The position numbers and the translations under genes are program-made. From assembly GCF_900323885.1 (NCBI RefSeq), contig NZ_OOHJ01000018.1, forward strand, positions 4,389,001-4,453,000: a DNA stretch of 64,000 bases, in the 5' to 3' direction. The notes under the pieces were generated by a model. That model worked only from the letters and a program-made list of their open reading frames with translations. It was not told the origin of the DNA and searched no databases. The DNA comes from [Actinomadura] parvosata subsp. kistnae. Lineage in GTDB: Bacteria > Actinomycetota > Actinomycetes > Streptosporangiales > Streptosporangiaceae. Shown here in pieces: positions 29,108 to 36,640 of this stretch. Each line of letters starts with the position of its first letter. The stretch's first letter is position 1.

Positions 29108-30071
29108 GACGCTCCAGGACGAAGTGGGTGTAGGGGACCGTCCAGACGACCTCGTGGCCGATCCGGTGGCCGACGTGCCCGTCCTCGCCGTACGCGGTGC
29201 CGTGGTCGGAGCAGACGATGGCCAGGCAGGGCCGGCGGCGGCGCATGAGCGCGTAGAGGCGGCCGATGTGCCGGTCCACGTAGCGCAGGGCGGCGGCGTG
29301 GCTGTCGAGGGAGTCGCCGGTGGTCCCCGGCAGGTAGTGGTGGTTCGGCTGGTGCAGGGCCGAGACGTTCAGGAACAGGAAGACGGGGCCGCGCACGCGC
29401 GCCAGCACCTCGGCGGCGCGGTCGATCTGGCGCTCCAGCGAGGCGGGGTTCGTGACGCCGAACGCGGGCTCCCAGTGGCTCTCGGCGAACAGGCCGGGCA
29501 GCGCCGAGCCGAGCGGGGTCAGCTTGTTGAAGAAGCCGACGCCGCCGATGCACACCGTGTGGTAGCCGGCGCGGGCGAGCCCGGTGGGCAGGTCGGGCGC
29601 GTCGAACACCCACGTGCCCGCCGCCGTGCTCTCGCTGCCGGGGAACGTGGCCGCGAACAGCCGGGGATGCGGGCCAGGGGTGACGGGCGTGGGCAGGAAG
29701 CCGGCGAAGATGGCGGCGTGGGCGGCGTAGGTGAAGCTGCCGGGGCTGTGCCGCCGCTCCCAGCGCACGCCGGGCGGCAGGAGGTTGGGCAGCCGCCCGG
29801 CCTCGGCCTGCGCCTGGGCCACGTCGTAGCGGAGCGTGTCCAGGGTGACGAGGAGGAGGTCGTGGCTGCCCACGACGGCGTTCATGTCCAGGTGCGGCAG
29901 CGTGTGCGCGGTGGTGCGCGGGCCCGGCGCCGGATCGGGCACCGCGTCCGTACGCAGGATCGGCGCCGGATCGGGCACCGCGTCCGTATGCGGGCCCGGC
30001 GCCAGGTCGGGTGCCGCGTCCGTATGCGGGCCCGGCGCCAGGTCGGGCGCCGCGTTCGGGTTCAGGTCCAT
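29094..30071 (-). CDS. STM4013-family sulfatase/alkaline-phosphatase-fold hydrolase with repeat-extended N-terminus
   Basis: A 325-residue protein from ATG 30071. The core begins MNAVVGSHDLLLVTLDTLRYDVA (Met at 29885), the usual family start with a metal-binding Asp. SPGSFTYAAHAA holds the probable nucleophile Thr, and SDHGTAYGEDGHVGH the metal ligands. The first ~62 residues are four 12-residue Ala/Pro/Asp repeats from 36-bp tandem units and look like a recent addition at the gene junction. Start 30071 overlaps the STM4014-like gene by 10 bases; 29885 is an alternative. It hydrolyses a phosphate or sulfate ester of unknown identity. Confidence 0.85.
   Translation of the reverse strand: MDLNPNAAPDLAPGPHTDAAPDLAPGPHTDAVPDPAPILRTDAVPDPAPGPRTTAHTLPHLDMNAVVGSHDLLLVTLDTLRYDVAQAQAEAGRLPNLLPPGVRWERRHSPGSFTYAAHAAIFAGFLPTPVTPGPHPRLFAATFPGSESTAAGTWVFDAPDLPTGLARAGYHTVCIGGVGFFNKLTPLGSALPGLFAESHWEPAFGVTNPASLERQIDRAAEVLARVRGPVFLFLNVSALHQPNHHYLPGTTGDSLDSHAAALRYVDRHIGRLYALMRRRRPCLAIVCSDHGTAYGEDGHVGHRIGHEVVWTVPYTHFVLERHAAV
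29913..30056 (-). repeat. Four 36-bp tandem repeats at the STM4014/STM4013 junction
   Basis: Units on the minus strand: 30056-30021, 30020-29985, 29984-29949, 29948-29913. The first two differ at only two bases; the last two are more diverged. Each encodes a 12-residue block of the type D-A-x-P-D-x-A-P-x-x-x-T. The sequence just before them (ATGGACCTGAAC) resembles that just after (CTGGACATGAAC), suggesting the original start region was duplicated when the repeats grew. Confidence 0.85.
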
Positions 30072-31108
30072 GTCGTCAGCACCGCCTCGACCTGTTCGGC
30101 GTACGTGTCCCGCCCATGTCCCGAAAAATCCCCCAACCCCGGCAGCAGGTCGCCGAACGCGTTGACCTCCGCCACCGCCACCGACCGCCAGTCCGATCCG
30201 ACCATCACATCCACCCCCGTGCTCAGGCTGTTCGGAAAACACCCGGCCGCCTTCGCCGCCGCCTCCAGCACCCGCTCCCACAGCCCGGCCCGCCCCCGCA
30301 CCGTCTCCAGGTCACCGCGCGTCCCGCCCAGGTGCAGGTTCGTCATGGGGCTGCGGCTCGTACGGACGACCGCGTGCGTCGGCCGGCCCGCCACGGTCAC
30401 CACCCGCAGGTCGAACGCCCGCCCGCCGCTCGCCGCCTTCGGGAACCACTGCTCGACGTGCAGCCCGTCGGGCGCCAGGAAGTCCACCAGCCGGCGCGCC
30501 TGCGCCTCGTCGGTGATGGTCCTGACCCGCAGCGAGTTGCACCACGCCCCGTCCGTCCAGGTGGCCGAGGTGACGGCGTGGATCCGCCCGGCGTGGGCCT
30601 GGAAGGCGATCACGCCGGACGCCGACGAGCCGTGGGCCGGCTTGACGAACACGCGGGCCCACCGGCGGGCCGCCATGCCGTCCCGCAGCTCCTCGTACGA
30701 GCCGGCCGCGAACCCCTCCGGCACCGGCACCCCGGCCCCCGACAGCACCGCGTGGCAGCGCCGCTTGTCGAACATCACCCCGATCTCGCCGACGTCCCCC
30801 AGCAGCCGCACGCCGGGGATCGCCGCGACCCGCTCCAGCCCGGCGGTGAACGCCCGGTACCACGCGGCGCCCCCGCCGACCCGCGCCGGCTCGCCGGGCC
30901 CGCGCAGCAGCGCGTCGGCCCGCGGGTCCTCGCCGGGCGAGTCGACGCGCAGCAGCGCCCCCTCGGGCGCTTCGAGCTCCCGCCCGGCCAGCACGTCCCG
31001 CCAGGCGATGACGTACGGCTCCGCGAGGCCGCGCGCGAGCACGGCGTCGCGGAACAACGTCACCCGCCGGTCGCCGGGCGTCCCGACGACGGCGAACCGC
31101 ACGGTCAC
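30062..31108 (-). CDS. STM4014-family ATP-grasp-like protein
   Basis: A 348-residue protein. RVFVKPAHGSSASGV (about residues 155-170) resembles the ATP-grasp lysine/glycine loop and AVAEVNAFGDLLPG the C-terminal Glu/Asn metal site, so it may ligate a carboxylate to an amine or thiol using ATP. GTG start at 31108 lies in the last copy of the 35-bp repeats. It is the third functional type in the STM4015-4014-4013-4012-4011 operon. Substrate unknown. Confidence 0.82.
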   Translation of the reverse strand: MTVRFAVVGTPGDRRVTLFRDAVLARGLAEPYVIAWRDVLAGRELEAPEGALLRVDSPGEDPRADALLRGPGEPARVGGGAAWYRAFTAGLERVAAIPGVRLLGDVGEIGVMFDKRRCHAVLSGAGVPVPEGFAAGSYEELRDGMAARRWARVFVKPAHGSSASGVIAFQAHAGRIHAVTSATWTDGAWCNSLRVRTITDEAQARRLVDFLAPDGLHVEQWFPKAASGGRAFDLRVVTVAGRPTHAVVRTSRSPMTNLHLGGTRGDLETVRGRAGLWERVLEAAAKAAGCFPNSLSTGVDVMVGSDWRSVAVAEVNAFGDLLPGLGDFSGHGRDTYAEQVEAVLTTWT

Positions 31109-31244
31109 CCGGCCACCGCCCCGTTCGCCGAGCCGACGCTCACTGGGTCACCGCCCCGTTCATCGAGCCGACACTCACTGGGTCACCGCCCCGTTCATCG
31201 AGCCGACACTCATTCGGCCACCGCCACGTACATCGAGCCGACGC
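31105..31244 (-). repeat. Four 35-bp tandem repeats copied from the end of the STM4015-like gene
   Basis: Units on the minus strand: 31244-31210, 31209-31175, 31174-31140 (identical to the previous) and 31139-31105. Each ends in TGA. The first contains ATG TAC GTG GCG GTG GCC GAA TGA, nearly the last seven codons and stop of the preceding gene. The next two encode MNGAVTQ-stop. The last has lost its ATG and ends in the start codon of the STM4014-like gene. Confidence 0.9.
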
Positions 31245-32312
31245 TCACTCGGCCACCGCCACGTACATCCAGCCGTCGTCCTCGGCCGGCTGCCGCTCCT
31301 CCAGGTCGACGGCCACCCCGGGCAGAGCGTCGCGCACCCGCCGCATCATGGCGTCGCCGAGGAAGTGGTGCCGCAGGTCGAGCACGCGCAGGTGGGTCAG
31401 GGGCTGGCCGCTGAGCAGCGCCTCGGCGCCCCGGTCCGTGAGCATCCCCATGCCGAGGCTGAGCTCTTCGAGCCGGGCGACGACGGGCGCGGCGGCGACG
31501 GCCGCGGCGACGTCGTCCTGCCACTCGCTGTCCCGCAGCCCGAGCCGCCTGAGCGCGGGCAGCCCGGCGCCGGCCAGGATGCCGCCCAGGTCGGCGGCCG
31601 TCCCGTCACCGCCGTACCGCTCGACGCCGAGCCACAGCTCCAGGTGCTCCAGCGCGGCGAACGTGCTCGCGCCGACCGCCCGCACCACCGCCCCGGGCAG
31701 CCCGCCGGACTCGAAGCGCAGCACCCTGAGGTGGTCGTGCGTGACGGGCCGCAGCTCCAGCCCCTGCGACCCGCGCACCTCCAGCCGCTCCAGCTTCGGG
31801 TACGCCTCCAGCAGCGGCGTGATGTCGCCGTGCCGGATCCACGAGATCTCCCAGTACTCGGGCTCGATGAAGCCGAGGAACACCGAGCGCAGCCGGGTCA
31901 GCCGCCGGGCGTGCGCGGCCAGCAGCCGCGGGGCGTTGACGCATCCGTGCCCGGTGACGGCGATGGCCGTGACCTGGGCGGGGTTCACCCGGCGCAGCAG
32001 CTGGTCCAGCCCGACGGCCAGGGCCGTGTCGTCCTTGTCGTCCTCGAAGCCGAAGCCGGTCTCGTCGGTGACCAGCCAGGCGACCTGATCGGGCCGCCGG
32101 GGCACCCCCTCGTCCAGGCTCCTGACGGGCAGTCCCGCGAACCGCTCCCGGTGCATACCGCCCAGGTCTTCCCGGTAGACGGCCATTTCGGGCAAGAACG
32201 CGTCGCCGGGGTCACGAGGATCGGCCGGCCTCTCGTAGTCCTCGTCGTGGAAGTCGTTCACGTTGTCGCCGGTCGGGCCGGTGGTCGGGCCGGTGGGCGG
32301 GTTCGTGGTCAC
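31245..32312 (-). CDS. STM4015-family leucine-rich-repeat protein, copy 2
   Basis: A 355-residue protein with an N-terminal ~120-residue region and a C-terminal series of leucine-rich-type repeats (PKLERLEVRGS, LRVLRFESGG, ALEHLELWLG, ALRRLGLRDS, RLEELSLGMG, HLRVLDLRHH). It ends DGWMYVAVAE. GTG at 32312 overlaps the stop of copy 1 by four bases. It is ~45% identical by eye to copy 1, indicating tandem gene duplication. Such repeats usually mediate protein-protein contacts, so it may be a substrate carrier or scaffold for the radical SAM and ATP-grasp enzymes; this is inference. Confidence 0.82.
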   Translation of the reverse strand: MTTNPPTGPTTGPTGDNVNDFHDEDYERPADPRDPGDAFLPEMAVYREDLGGMHRERFAGLPVRSLDEGVPRRPDQVAWLVTDETGFGFEDDKDDTALAVGLDQLLRRVNPAQVTAIAVTGHGCVNAPRLLAAHARRLTRLRSVFLGFIEPEYWEISWIRHGDITPLLEAYPKLERLEVRGSQGLELRPVTHDHLRVLRFESGGLPGAVVRAVGASTFAALEHLELWLGVERYGGDGTAADLGGILAGAGLPALRRLGLRDSEWQDDVAAAVAAAPVVARLEELSLGMGMLTDRGAEALLSGQPLTHLRVLDLRHHFLGDAMMRRVRDALPGVAVDLEERQPAEDDGWMYVAVAE

Positions 32313-33259
32313 TCGCTCACCGCGACGTAACGCCAGTCCTCCTCGCGGCTGCGCCGGTCGTCGAGGCGCACGTCGGTGCTGGGCAGGGCGGCGAGCAGGC
32401 GGTCGGCCATGGCGCCGGTCAGGTAGTTGTGGTGCAGGTCGAGGCGGCGCAGGTGGGTGAGCGGCTGGCCGCTCAGCAGGGCTTCGGCGCCCTCGTACCC
32501 GAGCGAGCCCATCGACAGGCTCAGCGCCTCCAGGCGGGCCACGACGGGCGCGGCGGCCACGGCGGCGGCCAGCTCGTCGGCGAACGGGCTGTTCTGCAGG
32601 CCCAGGTAACGCAGGGCGGGCAGCCGCTGCCCGCTCAGGATGTCGGCGCAGTCGCCGACGGTCGCGTCGCCGCCGTAGTCCTCGACGCCGAACCACAACT
32701 CCAGGTGCTCCAGGGCGGGCAGGTCGCTGGCGCCGATCCCGCGGACGACCTGGGCGGGCAGGCCGCCGGTCTCGACCCGGAGCACGCGCAGGCCCTCGTG
32801 CCGCAGCGGCGAGAAGGCCAGCCCGGTGCCGCCCCGCACCTCCAGCCGCTCCAGCTTCGGGTACGCCTCCAGCAGCGGCGTGACGTCGGTCTGCTGGATC
32901 CAGGAGATCTCCGACTGCTCGAACGTCATCGCCCCGAGGAAGATCGAGCGCAGCTCGGGCAGCCGGTCGGCGTTCTTGGCCAGGCGGGCGACGATGGGGG
33001 CGCTGCCGGTGTCGTACGCGTCCTCCCACTCGCCGATGACGATGGCCTTGACCTTCGCGGTGTCGACATTGTCGAAGAACCAGTCGAAACTTTCGGAGAT
33101 CGCCTCGAACTCGCCCCCGTCGCAGGCGTCCAGGTACCAGGCGACGGCGCCGGGGTCGGGCTGGGGGTCCTCCTCGTCGAGCGGCGTGGGTTGCACCGGC
33201 AGCCCGGCGTACGTCTCGCGGTAGTCGTCGCTGTTGGTCGGCTGGATGTCGAAGATCAC
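32309..33259 (-). CDS. STM4015-family leucine-rich-repeat protein, copy 1
   Basis: A 316-residue protein, first gene of the STM4015-4011-type operon. It has the same N-terminal region (ETYAGLPVQPT) and leucine-rich repeats as copy 2 (LEAYPKLERLEVRGG, LRVLRVETGG, ALEHLELWFG, LRRLDLHHN) and ends DWRYVAVSE. GTG at 33259 has AGGAACC 5 bases upstream. It lies 67 bases after the efeB stop on the same strand, so a promoter may sit in that gap or it may be read through from efeUOB. Confidence 0.82.
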   Translation of the reverse strand: MIFDIQPTNSDDYRETYAGLPVQPTPLDEEDPQPDPGAVAWYLDACDGGEFEAISESFDWFFDNVDTAKVKAIVIGEWEDAYDTGSAPIVARLAKNADRLPELRSIFLGAMTFEQSEISWIQQTDVTPLLEAYPKLERLEVRGGTGLAFSPLRHEGLRVLRVETGGLPAQVVRGIGASDLPALEHLELWFGVEDYGGDATVGDCADILSGQRLPALRYLGLQNSPFADELAAAVAAAPVVARLEALSLSMGSLGYEGAEALLSGQPLTHLRRLDLHHNYLTGAMADRLLAALPSTDVRLDDRRSREEDWRYVAVSE

Positions 33260-33326
33260 GGATGGTTCCTAGAGTCGGGGGGTTCGGCGGCTCCTGTCCT
33301 ACCAGATCCGCCCGACATTTCCTGAT

Positions 33327-34574
33327 CTATCCCTCGAAAAGGGCGCGCCCCCAGTAGTCGCCGGCGTCCCGCACCCCCGGCGGGCAGGCGAACAGGCCGC
33401 TGGAGACGTGCTGGATGTACTCGTTCAGCACGTCGTGGCGCGCCAGGCTGAGCTGGATCGGCACGAACTGCCTGCGCGGGTCGCGCTGGTAGGCGATGAA
33501 GAACAGGCCCGCGTCCAGGCGGCCGAGCCCGTCGGAGCCGTCCACGAAGTTGTAGCCGCGCCGCAGCAGCCGCGCGCCGCCGTGCGAGCTGGGGTGCGCC
33601 AGCCGCACGTGCGCCACGTCGGAGATGTACGGCTTCCCGTCGGGCCCCTTGGCCGCGAAGTCGAGCTCGTCGAACTCGGCCTTCCCGCCCAGCGGCGCGC
33701 CCTCGCCCTTGGTCCTGCCGAAGATCTGCTCCTGCTCGGCCAGCGACGTGCGGTCCCAGGTCTCGACCATCATCCGGATCTTCCTGGTGACCAGGTAGCT
33801 GCCGCCCGCCATCCACGGGCTGCCGTCCGCGGCAGCGGCCCAGAGCTGGTCGTTCAGCAGCGCGGAGTCCTCCAGCTTGAGGTTGTTCGTGCCGTCCTTG
33901 AAGCCCATGAGGTTGCGCGGGGTCACCTGGTTGCGGGAGGTGGAGGAGGTGCGGCCGAAGCCGAGCTGCGACCACCGTACGGAGACCCGGCCGAAGCCGA
34001 TCCTGGCCAGGTTGCGGATGGCGTGCACGGCGACCTGGGGATCGTGCGCGCACGCCTGCACGCACAGGTCGCCGCCGGAGATGGCCGGATCGAGCCGCTC
34101 GCCGGGGAACTTCGGCAGCGGCGCGAGCTGGGCCGGCCGCTTGGCCGCCAGCCCGAACCGCTCGTCGAACAGCGACGCCCCGAACCCGATCGTCAGCGTC
34201 AGCCCGGAGGCGGGCAGGCCGAGCGCCTCGCCGGTGTCGTCGGGCGCGGCCTCGGGCGCGCCGCCGACCGCGCCGAACGAGCCGGCCTCCTTGCCCTGCG
34301 TCAGCCGGGCCGCCGCGGCCGTCCACTCCTGCAGCAGCTCCACCAGCTCGGCCCGGTCGTCGGTGATCACGTCGAAGGCCGTGAAGTGCAGCCGGTCCTG
34401 CGCGGGCGTGACGATGCCCGCCTGGTGCTCGCCGTAGAAGGGGACGGGGTCGGCGGCCGAGGAGGCGTGCGCCTGCGGCGGCTCGTCCAGCACCGACCGC
34501 CCGGCCACCGCCCCCGCGCCCAGCACGGCGGCGCCGGCGGCGCCGAGGCCGAGCAGCTTTCTCCTGGTCACCAT
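33327..34574 (-). CDS. efeB: Tat-exported deferrochelatase/peroxidase EfeB
   Basis: A 415-residue DyP-type haem peroxidase. The N-terminus MVTRRKLLG plus a hydrophobic Ala/Gly stretch is a twin-arginine signal. GFKDGTNN is the DyP GxxDG motif with the distal Asp, and the proximal haem-ligand His lies in the C-terminal half (VAHVRLAHP). EfeB oxidises ferrous iron or releases it from haem outside the membrane and passes it to EfeO/EfeU. The start is 13 bases after efeO. Confidence 0.93.
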   Translation of the reverse strand: MVTRRKLLGLGAAGAAVLGAGAVAGRSVLDEPPQAHASSAADPVPFYGEHQAGIVTPAQDRLHFTAFDVITDDRAELVELLQEWTAAAARLTQGKEAGSFGAVGGAPEAAPDDTGEALGLPASGLTLTIGFGASLFDERFGLAAKRPAQLAPLPKFPGERLDPAISGGDLCVQACAHDPQVAVHAIRNLARIGFGRVSVRWSQLGFGRTSSTSRNQVTPRNLMGFKDGTNNLKLEDSALLNDQLWAAAADGSPWMAGGSYLVTRKIRMMVETWDRTSLAEQEQIFGRTKGEGAPLGGKAEFDELDFAAKGPDGKPYISDVAHVRLAHPSSHGGARLLRRGYNFVDGSDGLGRLDAGLFFIAYQRDPRRQFVPIQLSLARHDVLNEYIQHVSSGLFACPPGVRDAGDYWGRALFEG

Positions 34575-34587
34575 GGCAGCCGGCCCC

Positions 34588-35721
34588 CTACTTCGCCACG
34601 ATGGGTGCGATCTTGCTGATCGGCTCGGCCAGCGCGTTGATCGCGTCCGACAGCGCCTTCAGCTCGGACTTGGACAGCTCGTCGTGCAGCCGCCAGCCGT
34701 CGCCCTTCTGGTGCACCGCCAGCGCCGCCTCGGCCGCGGCGAACTTCTCGTCCAGCGTCTTGACCAGGTCGGGCGCCCGCTCCTCCAGCACCGGCCGCAG
34801 TGCCTGCACGGCCGCCTGCGAGCCTTCGAGGTTGGCGTCGAAGTCCCACAGGTCGGTGTGCGACCAGATGTCCTCCTCACCGGTGATCTTCCCGGTGGCC
34901 ACCTCGTCGAGCAGCTCCTTGGCGCCGTTGGCCAGGTTGAGCGGGGTCAGCTCGGTGGCGTTGGCCTTGGTCACGATGGCCTTGACGTCCGCGATCAGCT
35001 TGTCGGCCACGGGGCCGTCCTTGCTGACGTCCTTGCGGATCCACAGGTCCTTCTCGATGCGGTGGAAGCCGGTCCACTCCTCGCCCTCGGTCAGGTCCGC
35101 CTCGCGAGCGTCGATGGCGGGGTCGAGGTCGCCGAAGATCTCGGCGACCGGCTCGATGCGCTCCCAGTACGTCCGCGCGACCGGGTAGAGCTCCTTGCCC
35201 TTGTCCAGGTCGCCCGCCTTGACCGCGTCCACGAACTCCTGCGTCTTGACCAGCAGCGTGTCCGTCTGCGACTTGACGTAGCGCTGGTAGCTCTTCGTGG
35301 CCTCGGCCAGCTTGGCGTCCGCGTTGAGCGGTTTGTGCTCGCCGGTCACCTTGAGCGCGTTGCGGATGCCCTTGCCCACCATGCCGGGCTTGCACGCGGT
35401 CTCGTACGAGCCGGCGGGCAGCTCGGCGATGAGCTCCCTGGTCAGGCCCGGCACGATGTTCTCCACCTCGGCCATGATCCGGTCGCCCGGCGCGTACACG
35501 TAGAACTCGGTGACCTTGCTGCCGCCGTTCGTGATCGTGAAGGTGGTCGTGCCCGCCGCGACCTCGGAGGCGGCCACCTTGCACTCGGTGTCGGTCGCCG
35601 CCACGGTGACCTTGCCGGGGGCGGCGGCGGAGCCCGACGGCGCGGCGGGCGTGCCGGAGCCGCAGGCGGCCAGCGCCGCCAGGGCGGGCAGGGCGAGGGA
35701 AAGGCGGATGACGTTGCGCAT
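34588..35721 (-). CDS. efeO: Iron-uptake lipoprotein EfeO
   Basis: A 377-residue lipoprotein with lipobox LAAC (Cys about 18). Residues ~35-125 are a cupredoxin-like domain (FTITNGGSKVTEFYVYAPGDRI) and the rest a peptidase-M75-like helical domain with the HxxE iron-binding motif GFHRIEKDLW. ATG at 35721 is chosen because the signal sequence starts there; an upstream extension of the frame lacks signal character. It delivers iron to the EfeU permease; 11 bases separate it from efeU. Confidence 0.93.
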   Translation of the reverse strand: MRNVIRLSLALPALAALAACGSGTPAAPSGSAAAPGKVTVAATDTECKVAASEVAAGTTTFTITNGGSKVTEFYVYAPGDRIMAEVENIVPGLTRELIAELPAGSYETACKPGMVGKGIRNALKVTGEHKPLNADAKLAEATKSYQRYVKSQTDTLLVKTQEFVDAVKAGDLDKGKELYPVARTYWERIEPVAEIFGDLDPAIDAREADLTEGEEWTGFHRIEKDLWIRKDVSKDGPVADKLIADVKAIVTKANATELTPLNLANGAKELLDEVATGKITGEEDIWSHTDLWDFDANLEGSQAAVQALRPVLEERAPDLVKTLDEKFAAAEAALAVHQKGDGWRLHDELSKSELKALSDAINALAEPISKIAPIVAK

Positions 35722-35732
35722 GACGCTCCTGT

Positions 35733-36566
35733 TCAGGCCGCGGAGGACGCGGGCGCGGGGACCCGCCGGCGCAGGAAGAGGAAGAGGGTGGGGACGAGGA
35801 ACGCGGCCCACGCCACGACCTCGGCGACGCTGGGCTGCGGGGTGATGTTGAGCATCCCGGACAGCAGGGTGCCGTACCAGGAGTCGGCGGGCAGGGCGGT
35901 GCTGATGTCGAAGGCCTGGGCGTTGAGCCCCGGCAGCACGCCGGCCTCCTGGAAGTCGTGCACGCCGTACTTGAGGATGCCGGCCGCCACGAAGATCAGC
36001 AGCACGCCCGTCCAGGTGAAGAACTTCGTCAGGTTGATCCGCACGGCGCTGCTGTAGAGGCCCCAGCCGATCAGCACGGCCGTGAGCAGCCCGAGGCAGA
36101 TGCCGATCAGCGGCTCGGCGGAGGCGGTGGCGCCCTGCACGGAGGCGAAGAACAGCAGCGCCGTCTCCAGCCCTTCGCGGGCCACGGCCAGGAACGCCAT
36201 CACGACGACCGCGATCGAGCCGAGCTCCAGCGCGTCGGAGAGCCTGCCGCGCAGCTCCTTGGACAGCGCGCGGGCCGCCCGGCGCATCCAGAAGATCATC
36301 CAGGTGACGAACACGACCGCGAGCAGCGAGGTGATCGCCTCGAACAACTCCTGCCCGGAGTAGTCGAGCCGGGTCGCGGTGAACGTCAGCAGCGCGCCGA
36401 AGGCGACGGACAGCGCGACGGCCGCGCCGACCCCGCCCCAGACGTGGGGGAGCCGGTCACGGCGTTCACTTTTGACGAGGAAGGCGATGAGGACGGAGAC
36501 GACGAGCGCCGCCTCCAGTCCCTCGCGTAGTCCGATGAGAAAGCTGGCGAACACGTTTCTTTGCAC
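35733..36566 (-). CDS. efeU: Iron permease EfeU (FTR1 family)
   Basis: A 277-residue membrane protein with seven hydrophobic segments. The two iron-transport motifs REGLE are present at about residues 14-18 and 130-134. First gene of the efeUOB operon. GTG at 36566 is used; a GTG four codons later is a possible alternative. A DtxR/IdeR-like box lies 11 bases upstream, so expression should rise under iron limitation. Confidence 0.92.
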   Translation of the reverse strand: MQRNVFASFLIGLREGLEAALVVSVLIAFLVKSERRDRLPHVWGGVGAAVALSVAFGALLTFTATRLDYSGQELFEAITSLLAVVFVTWMIFWMRRAARALSKELRGRLSDALELGSIAVVVMAFLAVAREGLETALLFFASVQGATASAEPLIGICLGLLTAVLIGWGLYSSAVRINLTKFFTWTGVLLIFVAAGILKYGVHDFQEAGVLPGLNAQAFDISTALPADSWYGTLLSGMLNITPQPSVAEVVAWAAFLVPTLFLFLRRRVPAPASSAA

Positions 36567-36576
36567 CGCCGGTAGA

Positions 36577-36595
36577 TGAGGGAAGGCTCACCTAA
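36577..36595 (-). promoter_or_regulatory. IdeR/DtxR-type iron box upstream of efeU
   Basis: The minus strand reads TTAGGTGAGCCTTCCCTCA, which matches the actinobacterial consensus TTAGGTTAGGCTAACCTAA at 14 of 19 positions. It ends 11 bases before the efeU start. Iron-loaded IdeR would block the operon. Confidence 0.65.
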
Positions 36596-36640
36596 GTTAG
36601 GACAAGCAGCCCAAACCTACAAGCGACCGTGACGGGGTTC

